Assembly (NCBI RefSeq): GCF_902167145.1
Contig: NC_050097.1
Span: forward strand, 174,126,923 to 174,190,922
DNA from: Zea mays
Taxonomy: Eukaryota; Streptophyta; Magnoliopsida; Poales; Poaceae
Reading direction: 5' to 3'
Length of the DNA stretch: 64,000 nucleotides
A program made the position numbers and the translations under genes. The first letter of the stretch is position 1. Every line of letters starts with the position of its first letter. This document shows positions 32,077-44,335 of this stretch, in pieces. A model generated the notes under the pieces. That model saw only the letters and a program-made list of their open reading frames with translations. It was not told the DNA's origin and did not search any database.

Positions 32077-33414
32077 GGTTTGATGTTGAGTTGGAATGGA
32101 TGGCCAGCATGAACATTTTGGTTAGGTTGTGGTTCATGGCCTAGTTGGTCTAAAACAACCGTTTAGGTTTAAAACCTGTTTATAAGAATATGGTTTAGTT
32201 AATACTTGTAACATAGATCAGACCATATTAGATTAGGGAGGGTCTAGATTAGATTGGATAAAACTGGATTAAACTTAGTTTAAGTTAGATAGATCTACTA
32301 GGGTAGAATATGTATTATTAAGATATGATAGAATCTTTTGAGATAAGATGGATTCTATGGTATAGGTAGATCAGAAGTTCTGTTTAAATTAAAACAGAGG
32401 GATTATGCAACCATGGATGGTTAAGGTAGTTGCATATGGCCAGGTTGTTGTATGTGGTCTAGTCTAAATTGGAACCTTAGTCCAACTTGGATTAAAACAT
32501 ATTTATAAGAGTAGGATTCAGTCTTATTTTACCAGTATTATCTAACATGTATGCCCATTAGATTAGATCTGGTCAAGTTAGATAGGATCAGGGTTTAAGT
32601 TGGTATAATCAGATTAGACTAGATAAGGTCTACTTAATTTATTTTGGAATAGATCATGTTTGTTACACTATTATGAGATAAGCAAAGTGGGGATAAGTAT
32701 GCTTATTAGGACAAGATGAGTCTCTAAGATTAAGATAAAATCTTTTGAGATTAGTCAGATCTAGTAGGATAGGATTAAATCTTTTCAGAATAAGATGGAT
32801 CCATTAAGATAAGAAGGAATCATTTAAGATAAACGAGATCTATTTAAAATAGATACACTTTAATGGAGAATGATCTAGATTTTTTTCTTATGAATTTTAT
32901 TTATTTATATTTATGCCTATATGTATATGCAGTTTTAATTGTGGTATTTATTTATATTTATGCCTATATGTATATGCAGTTTTAATTGTGGACATTACTC
33001 CACAACTAATCACACTCAATCAAAGATCCAAATCAGACAAATATCATAAGAACAAGCACTCAAGCGTATAGATACCTATAAAAATAGTTTTGTTTTTGTT
33101 CCTAAGAGTAGGTCTCCTATTCCTAGAGTCACTTTAGGCACAGGATTTCAAAGTGTGAAATCCACATTTGTCTTTAGAAAGGTAAGAATAATCAGAGTAA
33201 AGCGGAAATAGATGAGAAAAGATTAAGATAAGTTTAGAAAAGAATCGGAGTAGCAAAGGTAATGTTATTCAAAGTAGAACAATTGAAGGTGAGACAAGAC
33301 CAAGAAGAGTATAGAAAAAATCAGAGTAAGGTAAGTATAGAATGAATCAGAATAAGGTAAGTAGGTAAGGGTTTTGTCCATTTCTATCTAGGTTTCGTCC
33401 TACAGTCAACATTT

Positions 33415-33426
33415 CCTCTGATACCA
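33415..33426 (-). other. Primer-binding site of the LARD-like element
   Basis: TGGTATCAGAGG on the minus strand, four bases from the LTR end. It matches the initiator-Met tRNA 3' end consensus used by many plant retroelements and fixes the element's orientation. Confidence 0.85.
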
Positions 33427-33430
33427 CTTC

Positions 33431-36400
33431 TGTCACACCCCAGGCTTTAAGGGACAAAGCCGGGTGCATCTCATACATGCGCCAAAGAAGACAACATATA
33501 TAATAACAGAGTGTATAGAGATAAATGTCACAATAATCAGAGTATTTATTACACAGCGGAAGTCTTACAAAATAAAAGATAAATATAACACGAACTAAGG
33601 GATCATCCTTGGCGCAAAAGTCAAGTGGGGGAAACGCTACCTAGATCAGATCAAACTCCTCGCTTTGCGGCTCCTCCTGAACCACCTGTTCTTCTCCTGT
33701 GTGTGGGGGGGTGTGAGACAGCAAGAGTAAGCTCACATACGTTCATCGCTCAACAAGTTGTGGGGAATAATGTGCATGAACTCGCCAAAGATGGGAGCTC
33801 ACGTGAAGTGTAAGGCTTACCAAAGAGGATGGTTAGAGCTGAGCATTGCTTTTAAAGTTGGTCAAAATTTTATTAGCAGTTACTAAGTACAAGTAAATAC
33901 CAACCCAATTAAATAGTAGAACAAAAGTAACAACCTCACATGCCATGCAATGCATATGACAAATTGAATTTAGTTCCATAATTTAATCATCAGAGAGTCC
34001 TGAGCTGCTCGTGACCGTGAGCTCGACTAGTATACCGGTTTTACACTCTGCAGAGGTTGTACCCTTTACCCACAAGTCGTGTATCCCATGTCGCCAGGGT
34101 TAGCTAGACCCTTAGACACTACCGAGGTGAATGGCTAGGGATCCACTACGAGGCCTTTACAAAGTTCCACTAGCTTCCGAAAACCCGCTACAGTTTATGG
34201 GAAGAGCACTTGCAAGAATCCCCCGTCTGACCGCCATCGCAGCAAAATCAACCCGAGAACCTCCTTGCATACAATCCCCTACTGCCCTTGCCCCTTTCGG
34301 GTAAGGTAGTCTTCCACTAGCTTTCCTAGTTAGTTGGCCAAGGGCGTCCCATTAAACCCTTGTGGTGGCACGTGTTTCTCAAGTTAAGCTCCATGTTCCA
34401 ATTAAAATTTAATGATTTTGACATGAACATAAATAAAATAACAGAATAATTGGAACATGGATATAAGTAAATATTAATCCCAAAGCCATATAGAGCAATA
34501 GTAAAAACTACCCAAGTGATTCAGGGGTAAACAAGGTAAAAGGATAAGCAGACTAGGGTGACCTATCGGGTCCCATCAAAATTAAACCTATGCATGGTAA
34601 ATGATTATAAAGAACATTATTGGGTAACAAAAGTGGTCAAGGGCACAACTTGCCTGGCACTTGAGATTCCAGTTACCAGGGTGATTCTTCGGATCCTCGT
34701 GACCGCAGTGCTAGTCGTAGCAATACAAGCAGACATAGTATAGATAAAATTAACATCACACCAAACATAGAAATAGATTGTGTAATAATAATCTACGTGT
34801 CGCTACGAGATCGTGGGTTCGAGAATTACCAAAATCGGAGCTACGGTTGAGAAGGTACCACGTTTACGCTAAGTGAGTATTGATTAGAACTCTTAGTTCG
34901 GTATAGTCATATTAACATGCATTTATAAAATATAAATTTAAATTATAATTTTGAGTCGATTAAATTATTATTTTAATAGCCGACAACTAAGCAGGTAATT
35001 AATTATCTAACATGAATGATATGGCGAAACAATTTAATATTAGGCTCGGACAGCACGTGATACGTGTGGACGATGCACGACAACATGCGCGAACAGCGTG
35101 ACGACGCTGAGTGCAACACACGAGAATCACTAACAAATATTGTGTTTATACTTAGTAAGTTTTTTAATAAAAAAACATTAGAGTAGACATTAATCATATT
35201 AACATGTATTTACAAAAGCGCAAATTAAAGCTATAACTTAGTTTTAATTAAATCGTCATTTTAATAATCATCGGATGAGCAATTAATTAATTAATTAATC
35301 AATCAACCAAAAACACGTCGTGACAAATAATGTTTCTAACACGTAGACGATATTATTACAAACTTAACGCAACTGGAACGGTTTGAAATGGATCTACAAC
35401 GCAAATATATTGAGTAAATAATATTTTACGAATTATAGTCAATGTGTTGTGTTCTCATGCGCAGAAGATCGGTGTGAGTGTGGGCGCATGGAGGAAAAAG
35501 AAATTGGCTGCATGCGGCAGATTCGGAGCTGCGTGAGTGCCGTGGGGCCATGGCGGATGCAGGTAGGCCTAGTAGTTTCTTTTTCTATGGTTTCTCCTCT
35601 TTCAATTCCCACGACTACGCATGATGTTTCTTCTTCATCGAGTTCACGGCATCACGCATGGCGGCATGCAGGCACAGTGAGGCCAGGTGCACGACACGAA
35701 CAAGGAACGGACATGAGCATGATGAACTTCTCACCTCGGAATGGAGCACACGTGTAGGAGGATGGGGACAACAGACTCGACGGGCTCTAGCAAGGATAGT
35801 GGTTCTGGATCCACGACGGTGGTCGGAGCAGGCGGAGATGTCGCAGGGGAGGCTGGATGACAGAGGTCGGAGACGCCGGGCGAGCAGGGCTACCCCGCGC
35901 AGGAGCATCCGCAACGGACCACTTTTCCCGCGAGACCCCAGGCGGCCGTGACAACGATCGAGAAGAGAACGTGCCGAGGCTGCATCGGGTGCCGGCGTGG
36001 AGTATGTGGCAACGGCGGAGAGGAGGGGGAAAGGGACTCGACGAGGCTGTGTATAGACTCCAAGAGCACGGGATGCGCGGTGTTTATTAATAAACAGGGT
36101 GATGACCAAATCTTAACAACTTCCCCTGGAATCCCAACGAATCCAACGGATATGGCGGCAATACAGGCCACTGGCAGCATGCAAGCCACCCATGGCGGAA
36201 GAAGAGGGCCCAGTCCCAGGAGCCCCACCTGATCAGCCGGCTGTGAAATTGGCAACGTTGGTTTCTCGCGGCCGGTATACGTATAAGACTTATACAGCTG
36301 CGTTAAGTTGCATGCTTATGTCATGCTAATGTATGGTGACAAAGGTTATGGCAAATGAATAAAGAAAAGGATTACAAATGAATAAAGAAAAGGATTTTGG

Positions 36401-36727
36401 AGGGGTGCTGTGGCCGACGGAATGGGATGAGGTGATGGGCTGAGCAATTTTGGTCCATACACAATTATGCTCTTTCCTTTTTTTATTTTTTATTTCGAAT
36501 TTTTGGATTACTATATTAAAATATGATATGAATGTCAAGTCTAAAACTAGATACACATTCAAAAATCAGCATGATGCATAATTAAATTTTATTTATTTAA
36601 GTCTTTCACTATTTTATCCATTTAGATAAATGCTTGTATGCATGAAAGAAAAATAACTCATAAACTCTAATTTTATTCTTCCAATAAAAAAATCTAATTT
36701 TCTTAAACTTATATTTTAGGGTTTACA
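33431..36727 (-). repeat. 5' LTR of the LARD-like element (3297 bp), uninterrupted
   Basis: On the minus strand it starts TGTAAACCCTAAAATATAAG at 36727 and ends GGGGTGTGACA at 33431. It lacks both the Helitron and the Tourist MITE and so provides the empty sites for each. Confidence 0.93.
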
Positions 36728-37470
36728 CTTGGCCTATACTAGCCGTCTTTTATCACCCTTTTTCTTTACTGGATTGCTACGTGTAGGGCAGTGACCAAGT
36801 CTTCATATCCGAGAAGTAACGGCGATCCGAATCGATTAATACCCAGCTGGGGATCTCCAATCACACGACATATGTAGCACTTAACCCTTGCATATGTCAA
36901 CTCGCCACCGAGTTTCTTAAGACCAGACCGGGTTCACGCCAACCGAAAGCACAGATACACCACTATCCAGCCTCTTGCCATGGAGGGTACACACTACTCT
37001 TGCCATCTCTCCACTCCCATTGTGTGTTCGCCTTTCTGGTATTAGTCTGCCCGAGGCAAAGCATACCCATGACGAGGCACGCGACCAGTTAAAAGGTCCT
37101 CAATCATCAAGCCTACATCAAGACGGTCCTTAATCGACTCAGACGGAGACACTACACCGAGACTCTCTTCTCGTGCAAGTCAACCGCCTGGTCTCAGCTT
37201 TATTATTTAAACACAAAGTTTGGTACCTAGCAGAGGTACATCTTTTCCGATGTTGAACCCATCAAGGCCTTTGACGGATTCACCATCACAAGTTTTCTTT
37301 TTGAAAACATTCCCACCCACTGAAGCATCACTTTTGTTTTAAAACAAAACATTTTTGTTTGCTAAAGTAAGGCTAAGCATCATAAAATTATTTTCAAAAA
37401 GGGTATCAAGGAAGGGTAATCAATTTTTCAAGGAAGGAAATGCATCAATTGTTTAGCACACAACTCATAT
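36728..37470 (-). mobile_element. Piece 2 of old LTR 'D'
   Basis: Starts with the CTTGG duplication and ends with CATAT (37466-37470), the duplication of the Huck-like element. Non-coding; resembles Del/Tekay LTR sequence in style. No gene. Confidence 0.55.
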
Positions 37471-39089
37471 TGTCGGTGTTTCGAGACCGGGGGGTCCCTG
37501 GGCCGACGAGTGAAATGTCGCCCCGTGCCCCAGCCCAGATGGGTCGGCGCGAGGCCGAGAGCGAAGGGGGGAAGAGAGGTGGCCAGAGATGGGCGTGAGA
37601 GAGGTGGAAATCCCGCGGCCTTCGTGTTCGTCCCGCGCCCAGGTCGGGTGCGCTTGCAGTAGGGGTTACAAGCGTCCACGCGGGAGAGGGAGCGAGCGGC
37701 CTCACGCGAGCGCCTGTCTCGTCCTCGTCCCCGCGCGGCCAACCCTCTGTAAGAGGGCCCTGGTCCTTCCTTTTATAGGCGTAAGGAGAGGATCCAGGTG
37801 TACAATGGGGGGTGTAGCAAAGTGCTACGTGTCTAGCGGAGGAGAGCTAGCGCCCTAAGTACATGTCGTCGTGGCAGCAGGAGAGGTTTTGGCACCCGGT
37901 TCGTGTGGTGTCGTGGCCGTCGGAGGAGCGCTGGAGCCTGGCGGAAGGACAGCTGTCGGGGCTGTCGAGTCCCTGCTGACGTCCTCTTGCTTCCGTAAGG
38001 GGGCGGAGAGCTGTCGTCGTCAGGGAGCGTGCGGGGCGCCATCATTACCTATCTGGCAGAGCGAGCCAGATGGGACGCCGGTCTTGTTCCCCGTAGCCCG
38101 AGTCAGCTTGGGGTAGGGTAATGATGGCGCCTCCTGTCGACGTGGTCGGTCTGCGCCCTAGGTTGGGCGATGTGGAGGCTCCTCCGAGGTCGAGGTCGAG
38201 TCTGTCTTCCGTGGTCGTGGTCGAGTCCGAGCCCCTGGGTCGGGCGAGGTGGAGACCATCGGCTGAGGCCAGGGCTGAGTCCGAGCCCTGGGGTCGGGCG
38301 AAGCGGAGTTCGTCATCTTCTAGGGCTGAGCCCAAGTCCGAGCCCTGGGTCGGGCGGAGCGGAGTTCGTCATCTTCTGGGGCTGAGCCCAAGTCCGAGCC
38401 CTGGGTCGGGCGGAGCGGAGTTCGCCGTCTTCCGGGGCTTAGCCCAAGTCCGAGCCCTGGGTCGGGCAGAGCGGAGTTCGCCGTCTTCCGGGGCTTAGCC
38501 CAAGTCCGAGCCCTGGGTCGGGCGGAGCGGAGTTCGCTGTCTTCAGGGGCTTAGCCCGAGTTCGAGCCCTGGGTCGGGCGGAGCGGAGTTTCCTATGGTG
38601 CCTGAGGTCGGGCCTGACTGCCTGTCAGCCTCACTCTGTCAAGTGGCACTGCAGTTGGTGCGGCGCAGGCGGCGCTGTCCTTCTGTCAGGTCGGTCAGTG
38701 GACCGGCGAAGTGACTGCGGTCACTTCGGCTCTGTCGACTGAAGGGCGCGCGTCAGGATAAAGGTGTCAGACCACCTTTGCATTAAATGCTCCTGCGATT
38801 TGGTCGGTTGGCGCAGCGATTTGGTCAGGGTTGCTTCTTGGCGAAGACAGGGCCTCGGGCGAGCCGGAAATGTGTTCGTTGCTGGAGGGGGGCCTCGGGC
38901 GAGACGGAGATCCTCCGGGGTCGGCTGCCCTTGTTCGAGGCTAGGCTCGGGCGAGGCGTGATCGAGTCCCTCGAATGGACCGATCCCTGACTTGTTCGCA
39001 CCCATCAGGCCTTTGCAGCTTTGTGCTGATGGGGGTTACCAGCTGAGTATTAGGAGCCTTGAGGGTACCCCTAATTATGGTCACCGACA
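37471..39089 (-). repeat. 3' LTR of the Huck-like element (1619 bp)
   Basis: TATA box (CTTTTATA on the + strand) at 37770-37777. Holds six copies of a ~56-bp unit with GAGCCCTGGGTCGGGC (about 38280-38590); the other LTR has five, which explains the 55-bp length difference. Confidence 0.92.
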
Positions 39090-40370
39090 GTAGCCCCCGA
39101 GCCTCGAAGGGAGTGTTAACACTCGCTTGGAGGCTTTTGTCGCACTTTTTTGCAAGGGGACCAGCCTTTCTCAGTTGCATTTTGTTCCGGTGGGTGCGCG
39201 CGAGCGCACCCGCTGGGTGTAGCCCCCGAGGCCTCGGAGGAGTGGTTTGACTCCTCCGAGGTCTTAATGCCTCGCGCAATGCTTTGGCTGGTCTGGTCGT
39301 TCCCTCATGCGAGCTGGCCGTAGCCCGGGTGCACGGTCGGGTCCCAAATTCTCGGGCTGGTATGTTGATGCTGTCAACGGTTTGGCCGGAGCCGGGTTTG
39401 CGAGAGCAGCCCCCGAGCCTCTGCACAGGGCGAGAGGACGATCAGGGACATACTCGACTTTTTTACATACGCCCCTGCGTCGCCTTTCCGCATGGAGGAG
39501 GGGGGGAAGCGCCATGTTGCCCTCGGTGGGCGCCGAACATGGTGTCTCCGGTGAGCTGCTGGCGGGTAATCCGAGCGGACGTCTGTGCCCCATTTGCTAG
39601 GGGTCGGCTAGAGGCCCAGAGGCGCGCCCAAAAGTACGTGCGGGTGATCTGCCGGACCCGGTCCCCTGTCGATGGGGTCCGAGGGCTCGATGCCTCCCTC
39701 TGATGGGATTCCGTTACAAGATCGTTCCCGCTGGTCTCGGAAATGTCCTAGGGTACCTCGGGAGCGTAGCCCGAGCCTTGGTTATGTATCGAACGTACCC
39801 ATGGTCATCCCTCGCTCTGCGTCTGAGGCGGCTGTGAACCCTTCGAGGGCCAGCCTTCGAACCCCTGATCAGTAGTGGGCGCGGAGCCCGAGTAGCCTGA
39901 GGCGGTCGTTGAACCCTTCCGAGGGGCCGGCCTTCGAACCTCTGACTAGTAGTGGGTGTGGAGCCCACGCGCTCTGAGGTGGCTGTTGAACCCCTCCGAG
40001 GGGCCAGCCTTCGAACCTCTGATCAGTAGGGAGGCTCGGAGCCTGGTTCCTTCACGGAGAAGGATCCTTTTCAGGGTATCCCCCTTTCCCGGTCCCTGTC
40101 GGAAGAGAGAGGAAGAGGAAAAGGAAAAGGATACGAAATCGAATGACGTGGCGTACCTTTTTTGGCGCGGTCATTATGGCGAAGGCGAAGCGCCGCTCGC
40201 TTCCCCTACCAGAGGCGCCGCCTTTCCCGCCGCGGAGTTAATGCGACGGGGCGTGCGGTTCGCGGGGCGGCCGTTGCGCGTGCGCGAGCCGTTCGAGGAA
40301 CGGCCGTTTCGCTTTGGGTTTTTTGAATCCCGTGGCGGGTCCGGACGAAACATTGAACGGGTCTCGTCTT
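39090..40370. repeat. Spacer of the Huck-like element with polypurine-like words and a 75-bp repeat
   Basis: The polypurine tract (CTCGGGGGCTAC on the minus strand) abuts the LTR at 39090. Similar AGCCCCCGAG words recur near 39220 and 39412. Three copies of a ~74-77-bp unit containing AGCCTTCGAACC start near 39825, 39899 and 39976. No gene seen; this would be the upstream region of the + strand accessory gene. Confidence 0.75.
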
Positions 40371-40376
40371 GGCCTT

Positions 40377-40382
40377 TATATA
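40377..40382 (+). promoter_or_regulatory. TATA box of the Huck antisense gene
   Basis: TTTATATACTTGGAGG about 130 bp upstream of the ATG at 40512, on the strand opposite to gag-pol. Position fits a core promoter for the accessory gene. Confidence 0.5.
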
Positions 40383-40511
40383 CTTGGAGGAGGGTCTGGC
40401 GACGGTTCTTTGCTCCGCTTCCCCCTTAGGTTTTCGCAACCCGAGAGGTTTAGCCAGAGAAAAGGGAACCGCTTACCCAGTCCTTTCCGCCGCCACCCCT
40501 TTTGCTCGGTG

Positions 40512-43500
40512 ATGGCCGACCGGGTGACCATCATCTCGCCGCGCGATCCAATGCCTTTCTCCATGGTCACGGCGGGTGACCTGGAGGATCTTGTTGCTGA
40601 GGGTTTACTTCGCCCTCTCTCTGATGAGAAGCGGCCGGAGTGGATTCCCCCTGCGAGCGGAGCTGCTCCATCCCCGCCGCCGGGGTACGTCGTGAGCTTT
40701 GTCTCCTTTCATGAGCAGGGATTCGGTGTGCCGGCGAGCCGCTTTATGCGGGCGATCCTGCACAACTATGGGGTGGAGTTGCACAACCTCAGCCCCAACT
40801 CCATCTCGTAAGACGCCATCTTCGTAGCGGTGTGCGAAGGGTATTTGGGGATCGCCCCCACTGGGACTTGTGGACTCATCTCTTTTCCGTGGAGCTTTTT
40901 GCTTCGCCGACGGGGGAGAGAAGGGTCCGCTCGGCAGTGCGGGCCGGCGGCTGCATCCTCCAGCTGAGGCAGTCGCGAGCATTGCTGTACATTCCCGCCA
41001 TCCTTGTGTCATCGAATAAAGGGTGGTAGCGCAGGTGGTTCTACCTCCGGAACGACGGCGAGATGCTCCCGCCGTTTTCCCAGCGAGTGGTTACCGTCGC
41101 CGCCGATGCTTGGCGCCACGGGACCCTGCACGACAGACAGAAGAACCTCGAGCCCCTTCTCAAGGCCCTGGAGGCGCTGCGGAAAGGGGGACTCACCGTC
41201 GCGGGAGTGATTGCCGCCATCCACCGCCGGAGGGTGCTTCCCTTGGCGGAGCGGCGGTTGCCGCTTTGGTAGATGACGCCGGAGGCTGACTTGGAGGGCT
41301 CGCGGATGTCCTCGGATCCTCTTCTCGTCGACGTTCTCCATGGGCGGGTGGCCGTCGCGTTGGGGAAACCGGACGCTAGCGCCCTTTCCCAGCCCTTGAT
41401 GCGCCCTGACCAAGGGTGCATGACTCTAGTGAGTGTCTGCTCCTTCCTTCTTCTTGCATCGGGTTGCCCCTGGTTCTTACGGTCGGGATTTCCATCCGTC
41501 TCCAGGAGGTAGGGTGGCACAAGCCTTCCCTGCCACGGGTCCCGGAGGATGCGGTGGACCGAGCAGCGCGGCGGGTTGCCACGGAGGAGAAGAAGAAAAA
41601 GAAGGACGCAGAGAAGGCCTGGGCCCGCGAGCGGATGCGGGCTCGAGACGCCTTGGAAAAGCTCCGTCGTCGGCAGGAGAGGGAGGGGCTCCCGAGGGAG
41701 CCGTCGCCGGAAACGCCTGATGATGACGACGATGATGAAGATGATGACGAGGAAGACGACATGGCTGCCCGCCTCGGCTTCAGCCCTGGCTTGAGGTTAG
41801 GCCAGGAGCCGTCAAGCCAGCCCCCGAGTGGGCTAGTGCCGTCAGTCCCCGGAGTCGGGACGCCGAGGTCCCGGCCCGAAGAACGGGGGCAGACCGAGAG
41901 GGTACTTGACCCCTCGGCCGGGGGAGTTGAGGTGACCCCGGGGAGCCAGGCCGAGGCGTCTGTTCCCCGAGAGCCGTCGCCCACGCCGGCAGCGCAGGAG
42001 AGCGACCCTCAGGTCGCCGTGGCAGTGCCTAGGCAGTCCGTCTCCCGGGCGTCCAAGGCGCCCAAAGCAAGGGTGGTGCCGAAGCTGCCGGCGAGGCGGA
42101 CCTCGGTGGCGCCTTCGGGGGTCGAGACTCGAGAGACCTCCCCTCAGGCACGGTTGATCATGGCCCGGAGCGGGTAAGTATCTTGGAACGTCTTTGTCCT
42201 GGCTTTTCATTCGTATGTCCCGACCGCGATTTTTCTTTCCTCCTCAGCAAGCGAAGCCATGGCCTGACCGATCTGGCTCCCCGAAAGGCCCTTAAGACGG
42301 TGTCGGCTTCCGCAGCCGGCGCTGCTCCGGGCCTTGTCGTTCAGCTGACCTTCTCGCAAGGCGCTCCGCAGCAGGGGGCTCAGGCGGCACCAGTCGCCAT
42401 GGAGCGAGTTCCCGAGGCCGGCTCTTCTGCCGAGGCGGCCATCGTGCTAGAGGAGGCGGCTGACGCGGACGTGGCCCCGGCCCCACCGGACGTGCCGGCG
42501 GTGCTGGCACCTGTTGCTACTGAAGCCGCTGTCGTCCCAGTCGGGGAGCGACCTGTTGCTGCCGACGCTGAGATGGCCGAGGCGTCGGCGCTCGGTGCCT
42601 CGGAGGAGGGGGGGCGTGGAGACGCGATCCGTCCCGCCGAGCGGCAGACTTGTCGCTGTGCGGCGGAGCTCCGAGGGTCGGCGCCAGTTGCTCCGGTTCC
42701 GGACCCGTGAGGCCTCGGATCCCTTCTTCGTTCTTGACGATGAACGGGAGGAGCAGTCTTGGGACGAGCTCCGCGAGTGTGCCGAAGCAACGGTGGGGTC
42801 GCTCCGCTCGTCGCTGGAGGTTTTCTGCAGGGACGTCCCCAAAATCCTCCAGGTAACGGTTTCAGGCATACCTTTTTTTTGTGACCAAGGCGTCTTTTGT
42901 GACGCCCCGCTTCCTTCCCTCAGGATCTGACGGATCTGAGCGCCGCCAAGTCGTCGTTCATCCGCCACGAGGTCGACGTCTGGGGCTCGCTGCGATCCCT
43001 GAGGACCTCGCTCGCTGGGGCTACTACGCGCCTCTCTCAGCAGGGCGCCGAGGTGGCGGACCTTCGGTTGCTCTGCACCGATCTGAGAGCTGAGGCGGCA
43101 GCGGCATGCGCAGAGGCGGCAGCGGCACACGCAGAAGTGCGACGACAGCAGTCGGAGTTCGACCAGGTCGTCAATGAGCGGGACCAATCTCAGGGCCGGG
43201 CTGCCGAGGCCGAAAGCCGGGCTGGAGCCCTTGCAGCCGACCTAGCCGTAGCCTAGGTCGCAGCCTCGGAGCAGCGTGCCCGAGCCGGAGGTACGCCCTG
43301 GCCATTTTCGGTTTTCGTTTCAGCTTGTTTCCTCCGCTTGTGTTTGAGATCTTTCGTTCTGGCTGTTCGCAGAGCTCGAGTCCGCCCTTGATGAGTCCGC
43401 CAAGGCGCTTGCCGAGGCGCTTGCCGGGGCGGCCGAGCAGAGGGAGGCCGACCACGCGGCCATGTCCGAGGCCGTCTCGGACTTCTGCCGGGTCCTTGGC

Positions 43501-43863
43501 TTCGGCGACGTCCCCTCGGGAAGCTCCCCTCAAAGTCGCCTGCAGGCCTTGGGCGATCATGTGCGCGGCAGACTCCGCGAGGCGCTACACCACGACGTCA
43601 GGCGGGCCTTCGCCGTGCTCGCTTCCCACTATGTCGTGGACCTGGAGCGGGTCAGCGAGGGGTATTGCCTTCCTGACGAAGATGAAGCCGCCCTGGCAGA
43701 AGTCCAGAGGCTCGACGCGGCCGCCGCGGGTCCGAGCGCAGTGCTGGCGACCACCTTCGAGGCAGAGATCCTCCCGCCTGCGCCGTCGTTCGAAGCCGGG
43801 ATGGACTTTGCCGAGGGCGGGGACGAAGCCGAAGGCGCGGCTCCTTCCCCGGGCGACGCCTAA
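40512..43863 (+). pseudogene. Spliced accessory gene of the Huck-like element (Transposase_28-like), antisense to gag-pol
   Basis: Five exons with GT...AG introns: 40512-41428, 41506-42173, 42248-42852, 42924-43290, 43373-43863. Start MADRVTIISPRDPMPF. The N-terminus shares with the Grande gene the pattern F.R..L, LHNLSPNSI, FVAVCEGYLGI, PHWDLW and RRWFYLRNDG. Then come an acidic stretch, a proline/alanine-rich middle and a long alanine/glutamate coiled coil (LRAEAAAACAEAAAAHAEV). Damage: TAA at 40809-40811, a missing base near 40858, TAGs near 41027 and 41270, a frame change in exon 3 and a TAG near 43254. Same layout as the Grande gene. Function unknown; nuclear or DNA-related role is only a guess from the family name. 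Confidence 0.75.
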
Positions 43864-44335
43864 CTCTTGTCGGAGCAGTTTCAGTTGAATGCACGTGTGT
43901 CTTTCTGCGGCCGCTGAGGCCTGGACACTTTATTACCGTTGCATAAAGTCGTGCTCCTTTCCCTTTCATTTTGCGTGTCCGGCCCCGCCCGTAAGTAGCA
44001 GGGTGGCTTCCCCAAGTAGGAGTCACTTTTCGTGGTGGGTGACGAGTGAGGTGTCCGTAACCCAGAGGCGTAGGAGTCCCTCGGCTCAGTCAGCCTTGCC
44101 ACTTACATGCACCCGCGTTCGCTCCTTGGGGTCCTGCTTCCGACATAGCCGGGGGAACGCAAAAGCCTTTTCGATTGAAAATTTTGACGCAGAGGGGTTC
44201 CCCCCTTTTTAGCCCCCGAGGGAGGGTCGGGCTCTGCCGAGGCAAGGCTGACCCTTCCTTGATGACTAAAACTTGCGTGGGGGCGAGGTATGCGAACAAC
44301 TTGAAAGCATCTTAAGGGTAGAGGCGACGTAGCTG
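43864..44335. other. Spacer between the accessory gene and the pol remnant
   Basis: No gene. Contains another AGCCCCCGAGGG word near 44212. It is the convergent zone where the + strand accessory gene and the minus-strand pol both end. Confidence 0.5.

Larger units (their letters stand above)
31011..33430 (-). other. Interior of the LARD-like element
   Basis: No gag, protease, RT or integrase in any frame. Left edge: polypurine tract (31011-31028; AAGGGGGTAGGATT on the minus strand). Right edge: primer-binding site TGGTATCAGAGG (33415-33426). A hAT MITE occupies 31412-32076. A ~47-bp direct repeat with ATGCCTATATG lies at about 32898-32991. The rest is purine-rich GATTAGATAAGAT-like sequence that may be decayed or non-coding packaging sequence. 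Confidence 0.75.
21629..36727 (-). mobile_element. Non-autonomous LTR element with 3.3-kb LTRs (LARD-like, Del/Tekay-related)
   Basis: Bounded by 5-bp duplications CTTGG (21624-21628 and 36728-36732). LTRs start and end TGTCACACCCC...GGGTTTACA on the + strand. A perfect Met-type primer-binding site (TGGTATCAGAGG, minus, 33415-33426) lies by the right LTR and a polypurine tract (31011-31028) by the left, so the element reads on the minus strand. The 2.4-kb interior (about 1.75 kb without a hAT MITE) has no gag or pol, hence non-autonomous. The AATCTCGAGGACGAGATTTC-like motif before the polypurine tract (split as CTCGAGGACGAG) resembles the 3' end of Del/Tekay chromoviruses. LTRs differ at roughly 36 sites by eye (~1.1%), about 0.4 million years at 1.3e-8. 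Confidence 0.88.

Noticed and set aside
21629..36350. 3-kb direct duplication suggesting a segmental duplication of a gene region
   Set aside because: The copies have TG...CA ends, a primer-binding site, a polypurine tract and CTTGG target duplications; they are LTRs.
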